Origin: JAFKKF01 sp035651055
GTDB lineage: Bacteria > Pseudomonadota > Alphaproteobacteria > Rhizobiales > Kaistiaceae
Reading direction: 5' to 3'
NCBI GenBank assembly: GCA_035651055.1
Contig: DASRGK010000119.1
Span: 1-11,488 of the forward strand
Length of the DNA stretch: 11,488 nt
Shown: positions 7,514 to 11,488 of the stretch, piece by piece
Layout of the letters: every line of letters begins with the position of its first letter
How positions within the stretch are numbered: position 1 is the first letter of the stretch
Program-made: the position numbers and the translations under genes
Notes under the pieces: generated by a model
What the model saw: only the letters and a program-made list of their open reading frames with translations
What the model was told of the DNA's origin: nothing
Database searches by the model: none

Positions 7514-8856
7514 GGTTCGCGCATCGCCTCGCCGAAGCCGCGCAGGAACCCGCCGAGCAGGTACATCGCCACCGAACGCGTCCCGACCTTGAGGTCGGCC
7601 TGCAGCGTCATGCCGGGGATGAGCCTGAAATTGGCCGGCATGTCGCGGAACCGCATCCGGTCGAGCGAGCAGCGGGCCCGGTAGTAGGGTGGCACGATCC
7701 GGCCGTCATCGTCGGTGGTGAAGGCATTGTCGCTGATCCAGCGCAGGCTTCCCTCGGCGGTGCCGTGCTCCATGTAATTGAAGGCGCCGATCTTCAGCGT
7801 GCACGGGTCGCCCGGCCGCACGAAGCCGATGTCGCGCGAGGAGATGAGGACCTCCGCCTCGAGCGGCGTGTCGAGCGGCATCATGGTGAGCAGCGAGTCG
7901 CCCTGCTTCAGCACCGAGCCGACCGAGAGCTTCTGCACCGTGAGCACCACCGAGTCTTCCTTGGCGGTCAGCCTGACGAGGTCCTGGTGCTTGGTCGCCT
8001 TCTCGAACTGGGCGTTGGCAATGTCGAGGTTGTTGCGGGCGGTCAGCAGGTCGGAACTCAACTGCGACGCCCACTGCCGCATGAACGCCTCGCGGTCGGC
8101 GGTGAGCGAAGCCAGCGTGTGCTGCGCCTCGATCAGGCTGTTGTGGGAATAGTCGAGCGAGCGGACCAGTTCGAAGCGCTGGTCCTGCGACATCAGCATG
8201 TCGAGCTTGGATCCCGAGCCGCTTGCCGCAAGCTTCGTCCGGATCGCCTCGATCTGCTTGGCGACGTCCTCGCGGTCGCGGTAGCGCGCCTCGTCCGCGT
8301 CGTACTTGGCGATGGTCGCCCTGGTCTCGTCGATCTTGGCGTCGAAGCTCGCCAGCTGCGCCTTGTACTGTGCAATCTGCTGGCTGTAGGCGTTGGCCTG
8401 GAGCGTTGCGTAGCGCTTGTAGTCGGGGTCGTCGTTCCTGCCGAAATCGGGGCGTTCGCCGGCCAGTTCCGCCTCGTAGCGGATGATCTGCGTGCTCAGG
8501 CTGGCGATCTGCTGCGCGATCTGCTTCACGTCGGCCTCGGCGAAGGTCGGGTCGAGCGTGGCCAGCTGCTGGCCCGCCGAGACCACGTCGCCTTCCTTGA
8601 CGTCGATGCTCTTCACGATCGCCGGGTCGAGCGACTGGTAGACGCTGACCCCGACGGTGGAGACGATCTTGCCGGATTCGGTGGTGACCACCCGGTCGAT
8701 CCTGGCGACGAACATCAGGGCGACGCCGGCCGCGAGGAACCCGACGAGGGCGAACACGGTCAGCCGCGCCCAGCGCGGCTCTGGCGTTTCGCGGAATTCG
8801 TCGGCCTCCGACTGGAAGCGCCTGACGGTGCGGAGGGCTTCGGCGTCAGGCGACAC
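7510..8856 (-). CDS. HlyD-family type I secretion membrane fusion protein (periplasmic adaptor)
   Basis: A 448-residue adaptor that would join the ABC transporter to an outer-membrane TolC-like channel across the periplasm. A short cytoplasmic N-terminus precedes one membrane helix, LTVFALVGFLAAGVALMFVA (32-51). The first half of a lipoyl/biotinyl-like domain is VKSIDVKEGDVVSAGQQLA (81-99). A long helical hairpin (about 108-290, rich in Gln/Ala/Glu) follows, then the second lipoyl half LTVQKLSVGSVLKQGDSLL (305-323). The beta-barrel region ends in the family's C-terminal signature IPGMTLQADLKVGTRSV (413-429) and MYLLGGFLRG (431-440). GTG 8856 is chosen because GAGGGGG (8870-8864) lies 7 nt upstream. 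A TTG at 8898 in the same frame would add 14 Arg/Gly-rich residues and overlap the transporter gene more deeply. The gene overlaps the upstream transporter gene by 11 bp and the downstream Sel1 gene by 4 bp, so all three are probably one operon. Confidence 0.95.
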   Translation of the reverse strand: MSPDAEALRTVRRFQSEADEFRETPEPRWARLTVFALVGFLAAGVALMFVARIDRVVTTESGKIVSTVGVSVYQSLDPAIVKSIDVKEGDVVSAGQQLATLDPTFAEADVKQIAQQIASLSTQIIRYEAELAGERPDFGRNDDPDYKRYATLQANAYSQQIAQYKAQLASFDAKIDETRATIAKYDADEARYRDREDVAKQIEAIRTKLAASGSGSKLDMLMSQDQRFELVRSLDYSHNSLIEAQHTLASLTADREAFMRQWASQLSSDLLTARNNLDIANAQFEKATKHQDLVRLTAKEDSVVLTVQKLSVGSVLKQGDSLLTMMPLDTPLEAEVLISSRDIGFVRPGDPCTLKIGAFNYMEHGTAEGSLRWISDNAFTTDDDGRIVPPYYRARCSLDRMRFRDMPANFRLIPGMTLQADLKVGTRSVAMYLLGGFLRGFGEAMREP

Positions 8857-11086
8857 GGGCCGGCCCCCTCGGCGGAGTCTTCTTCCGCTCCGCCGCAACG
8901 ATATGGCTGGTCTGCTGGTGCCAGAGGTTGCTGTAGATCTCGCTCCGCTCGAGCAGCTCCTCGTGCGTGCCGATATCGGTCGCCTTGCCGCGGTCGAGGA
9001 CGAGGATGCTGTCGGCGTGCATCAGCGCCGACAGGCGGTGCGAGATGATGATCAGCGTGCGGCCTTCGGCGATCCGCGCGATGTTGGCATTGACGATCGC
9101 CTCGCTCTCCGCGTCGAGCGCGCTGGTCGCCTCGTCGAGGATGAGGATGCGCGGATCGACGATGAGCGCCCTGGCGATGGCCAGGCGCTGGCGCTGGCCG
9201 CCGGAAAGGTTGGGCGAGCCCTCGTAGATATGGGTTTCGTAGCCGCGCGGCAGGCGGTCGATGAATTCCTCGGCGCCGGCCAGCCGCGCCGCGCGCACCA
9301 CGTCCTCGAAGGTCGCGTCCGGCCGGCCTGCGGCGATGTTCTCGCGAATCGAGCCGCTGAACAGGAAATTCTCCTGCAGCACCACGCCAATGCTGCGGCG
9401 CAGGTGATCGACGTCGTATTCGCGCACGTCGATCCCGTCGATCTTGATCAGCCCGCCATAGTTGGAATGGAGCCGCTGCAGCAGCCGGGTGATCGTCGTC
9501 TTGCCCGAGCCGCTCCGCCCCATGACGCCGAGGGTGGTCCCCGACGGCACCTCGAAGCTGACCGAGTCGAGCGCCGGGTCGGGCGCGCCTTCGTAGCGGA
9601 AGGTGACCCTGGCGAACTGGATGGCGCCGACCAGCGGCGTGCGCACGCCGTGCTCCGAGCGGCCTTCCTCCGCCGGCTGGTTGACCAGTTGCGCGACGAC
9701 GCCGAGCGCGATCCGCGCATCGTCGTACTGGTTGATGAGCCGCGCCGCCTGGAGGAGGGGGCCGGAAACGCGCTGGCTCAGCATCAGGAAGGCGAACAGC
9801 GCCCCGATATAGACCGGGTCGCTGGTGGTGAGCGCCAGCCACACGCCGACGGCGAAGGAGCCCGTGACCGCGAGCCGTTCGAACGGCCGGGCCACCGCCT
9901 GGATGAGGTTGGCGCTCATTCCCTCGCGGAAGCGGAGCCGCGCCACCTTGGCGTTGTGGACGTCCCAGGTGTGCCGCTGGCGCGCGTCGAGCGCCAGCGA
10001 CTTCACCGTCCGGATGCCGTGGATGGTCTGGATGAGAAACGCGCCGCGCTGCGCCTCCGCCGCTTCCACCTCCATCGAACGCCGCCGATGCGAGGGAAGC
10101 ATGATCACCAGCCAGGCGACCATCAGGGCGCACATGCCCAGGACGACCAGCGTCATCACCGGGCTGAAGAAGAACATCACCGGCACGAAGATGAGCAGCG
10201 TCGTCGAATCGAGGACCGTCCCGAACAACTGGCCCATCAGGAACATCCTGATCTTCCACAGCTGGTAGATGTCGTGGGTGACCTTGCCGACCTGGGTGCG
10301 CTCGAAGAAGTCCATCGGCAGGTTGAGGAGCTTGTCGAAAATGTAGGTGCCGAGCCGCACGTCGACCCGCGTCGTCAGGTGCACGACGAGAAGGTTGCGC
10401 AGGTACGAGAAGACGGCATCGACCGCGACCAGGGCGGCGAAGGCGATGCACAGAACCACGAACGTGTTGTAGGCGCCGAAGTAGAGCACCTTGTCGGTGA
10501 GCAGGCGCCAGAACATGATCGGCGTCAGCGCCAGGAACGCCATGACCAGCGCGCAGATCGCCACGTCGCGCACGATCCAGCGCTCGCGAAAGATGAGCCC
10601 GGCGACGAGGCCGAAGCCGAACGGGCGTGTCTCATCGGTGATCGCATAGTCGCGCTTGACGAGGATGATCTCGCCGGTCGCCGCGTCGGCGAAGCGGATG
10701 CGGTCGACAGGCAGCGGCGTCCGCGTCGCCGGGTCGACGAGCACGTAGCGGGCGGCGTCGCCCTTTCCCTCGACCCGCTGGAGAACGATGCTCGATCCGT
10801 TGCGCAGCCGCACGATCGCCGGCAGCGCCTTGCCGAGGTCGGGAAGCGCGTCGGGAGCAAAGCGCACCCGGGTGGCGCGAAGCCCCGCCCGCTGCGCGAT
10901 CTCGAGCAGCTCGCCGACGCGCACGGTGCGGTCGGCAAGCACGTTGTCGTGGACGAGCTGGTCGACCGCCAGATGGACGCCGTGATGGCGCGCCACCTCG
11001 CACAGACAGGCAAGCGCGGTCGGATCGCGCGCGTCTTCCGGGCTGGCGGGCGGGCTTCCCGAGACGTCGATGGGGCTGACGCTCAT
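8846..11086 (-). CDS. Type I secretion ABC transporter with degenerate C39-like domain
   Basis: A 746-residue inner-membrane permease/ATPase fusion of the HlyB/LapB type, expected to power export of unfolded RTX proteins. Residues about 18-150 form a C39-peptidase-like domain. Within DPTALACLCEVARHHG (21-36) the position of the catalytic Cys is aligned with Thr23, so it should bind rather than cleave substrate. The transmembrane region spans about 160-460 with several clear helices (for example 174-190, 207-225, 295-330, 405-437). The nucleotide-binding domain has Walker A GRSGSGKT (523-530), Q-loop Gln571, signature LSGGQRQR (627-634), Walker B ILILDE (647-652) with catalytic Glu652, D-loop SALD (655-658) and H-loop His683. 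All key residues are intact. The ATG at 11086 has AGGGAAG (11098-11092) 5 nt upstream. The RTX gene ends 90 bp upstream and hlyD overlaps the 3' end. No TolC homologue is in the window. Confidence 0.96.
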   Translation of the reverse strand: MSVSPIDVSGSPPASPEDARDPTALACLCEVARHHGVHLAVDQLVHDNVLADRTVRVGELLEIAQRAGLRATRVRFAPDALPDLGKALPAIVRLRNGSSIVLQRVEGKGDAARYVLVDPATRTPLPVDRIRFADAATGEIILVKRDYAITDETRPFGFGLVAGLIFRERWIVRDVAICALVMAFLALTPIMFWRLLTDKVLYFGAYNTFVVLCIAFAALVAVDAVFSYLRNLLVVHLTTRVDVRLGTYIFDKLLNLPMDFFERTQVGKVTHDIYQLWKIRMFLMGQLFGTVLDSTTLLIFVPVMFFFSPVMTLVVLGMCALMVAWLVIMLPSHRRRSMEVEAAEAQRGAFLIQTIHGIRTVKSLALDARQRHTWDVHNAKVARLRFREGMSANLIQAVARPFERLAVTGSFAVGVWLALTTSDPVYIGALFAFLMLSQRVSGPLLQAARLINQYDDARIALGVVAQLVNQPAEEGRSEHGVRTPLVGAIQFARVTFRYEGAPDPALDSVSFEVPSGTTLGVMGRSGSGKTTITRLLQRLHSNYGGLIKIDGIDVREYDVDHLRRSIGVVLQENFLFSGSIRENIAAGRPDATFEDVVRAARLAGAEEFIDRLPRGYETHIYEGSPNLSGGQRQRLAIARALIVDPRILILDEATSALDAESEAIVNANIARIAEGRTLIIISHRLSALMHADSILVLDRGKATDIGTHEELLERSEIYSNLWHQQTSHIVAAERKKTPPRGPARVA

Positions 11087-11091
11087 GGCTG

Positions 11092-11098
11092 CTTCCCT
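11092..11098 (-). promoter_or_regulatory. Ribosome binding site of the ABC transporter gene
   Basis: AGGGAAG on the minus strand, 5 nt before ATG 11086. It is one of the clearest Shine-Dalgarno sequences in the window and fixes the transporter start. Confidence 0.7.
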
Positions 11099-11123
11099 GC
11101 CTCGGCGGCGTGGACGAAGCGAA

Positions 11124-11155
11124 GCGGCACGCCGGAGTCGCCTCCGGAGTGCCGC
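11124..11155 (-). terminator. Strong intercistronic hairpin between RTX and transporter genes (attenuator or mRNA-protecting stem)
   Basis: The plus-strand arms GCGGCACgCCGGAG (11124-11137) and CTCCGGaGTGCCGC (11142-11155) pair with a 4-nt loop, giving 13 base pairs and one internal mismatch. The stem starts 21 nt past the RTX stop codon at 11177-11179. On the transcribed strand it is followed by UUCGCUUCG rather than a run of U, so it is not a textbook intrinsic terminator. It could be a partial terminator or a stem that protects the RTX mRNA from 3' decay, letting substrate be made in excess over the transporter. That role is inferred. Confidence 0.55.
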
Positions 11156-11176
11156 CAGGCCGTTGCGCCCATCCGC

Positions 11177-11488
11177 CTAGAGATTGTGGACGCCGTTCGT
11201 GAAGTGCAGTTCCTTGATGTGCGAGACGGTGACCGTCTGGCCGTCGCTGAATGCGATGCTGGTGACGCCCGCCACGGTCGACACGGTCGCGGCGTTGTAG
11301 TCGGCGATGCTGCGCCCGTCGAAGAAGACCGAGTTGTTCGCCCCGCCGCCGCCGTCGATCGTGTCGTCGCCGGTCTGGTCGGTGAGGTGGAAGGTGTCGT
11401 TGCCGTCGCCGCCGAGGAGCGTATTGCCGTCGCCGCCGGCCGACAGCGTGTCGTTGCCCGACCCGCCGGACAGCGACTGGTTGTCGCC
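11177..11488 (-). CDS. RTX / hemolysin-type calcium-binding protein, C-terminal end (partial, 5' end outside window)
   Basis: The minus-strand frame is open from the right edge to a TAG at 11179-11177, giving the last 103 residues of a longer protein. Residues 8-33 of the fragment hold glycine/aspartate nonapeptide RTX repeats of the form GGxGNDTLxAGGDGN and LLGGDGNDTF, which fold as a calcium-bound beta-roll outside the cell. A repeat-like TGDDTIDGGGGANN (39-52) follows. The last 50 residues, with VFFDGRSIADYNAA (54-67) and IAFSDGQTVTV (77-87), are beta-rich and end in HIKELHFTNGVHNL, consistent with the uncleaved C-terminal type I secretion signal of RTX proteins. It lies directly upstream of the ABC transporter on the same strand, so it is very probably that transporter's substrate. 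Its activity (adhesin, S-layer, enzyme or toxin) depends on sequence outside the window. Confidence 0.9.
   Translation of the reverse strand, partial: GDNQSLSGGSGNDTLSAGGDGNTLLGGDGNDTFHLTDQTGDDTIDGGGGANNSVFFDGRSIADYNAATVSTVAGVTSIAFSDGQTVTVSHIKELHFTNGVHNL

Noticed and set aside
8857..8898. Upstream TTG start for the HlyD adaptor
   Set aside because: It would add 14 Arg/Gly-rich residues atypical of HlyD N-termini and overlap the transporter by 53 bp. GTG 8856 has a good Shine-Dalgarno and begins where the family usually does.
5825..9048. Long plus-strand open frames over the Sel1 and hlyD genes (5825-7684, 7249-9048)
   Set aside because: They are antisense to genes with clear repeats and domain motifs. 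The apparent proteins are repetitive and Arg/Gly/Val-rich without recognisable folds.
8760..10451. 563-residue minus-strand frame inside the ABC transporter gene
   Set aside because: It is an off-frame reading of the transporter gene, with no Walker motifs and Arg/Ala/Pro-heavy composition.

Overview
The window is GC-rich DNA with dense, tightly packed genes. It looks like a chromosomal surface-biogenesis locus of a Gram-negative bacterium. The high GC, the frequent GTG starts, and the pairing of an RTX type I secretion unit with polysaccharide glycosyltransferases suggest an alphaproteobacterium (Hyphomicrobiales/Rhodospirillales-like). That assignment is inference; no marker gene or rRNA is present to fix the taxon.

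Layout. There are eight genes, two of them cut by the window edges. Seven lie on the minus strand and one on the plus strand. Reading the minus strand from the right edge, block A holds: the C-terminal 103 residues of an RTX (hemolysin-type calcium-binding) secreted protein (11488-11177); a type I secretion ABC transporter with a degenerate C39-like domain (11086-8846); an HlyD-type membrane fusion protein (8856-7510, overlapping the transporter by 11 bp); and a large Sel1-repeat protein (7513-5609, joined to hlyD by a GTGA start/stop overlap). A strong hairpin sits between the RTX gene and the transporter gene. A plus-strand SAM-dependent methyltransferase (4923-5597) converges on the Sel1 gene with an 11-bp gap. 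It diverges from block B across an AT-rich 120-bp intergenic region that must carry the promoters for both directions.

Block B is a second minus-strand operon: a GT2 glycosyltransferase with an extra N-terminal beta-rich domain (4802-3060), a GT4 glycosyltransferase (3016-1685), and an apparent two-domain protein joining a GT25 glycosyltransferase to a polysaccharide pyruvyl transferase (1680 to beyond position 1). The last protein is read in a frame that runs open through the left edge of the window.

How the genes may work together. Block A supplies the inner-membrane and periplasmic parts of a one-step secretion channel and most likely its substrate; no TolC-type outer-membrane gene is present. 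Block B and the methyltransferase look like enzymes that build and decorate (pyruvylate, perhaps methylate) a surface glycan. The neighbourhood suggests that a calcium-binding surface protein and a modified polysaccharide are made together, either because the glycan anchors the secreted protein or because both belong to one extracellular matrix. That link rests on gene proximity only. No tRNA, rRNA, CRISPR array, insertion sequence or integrase was seen.
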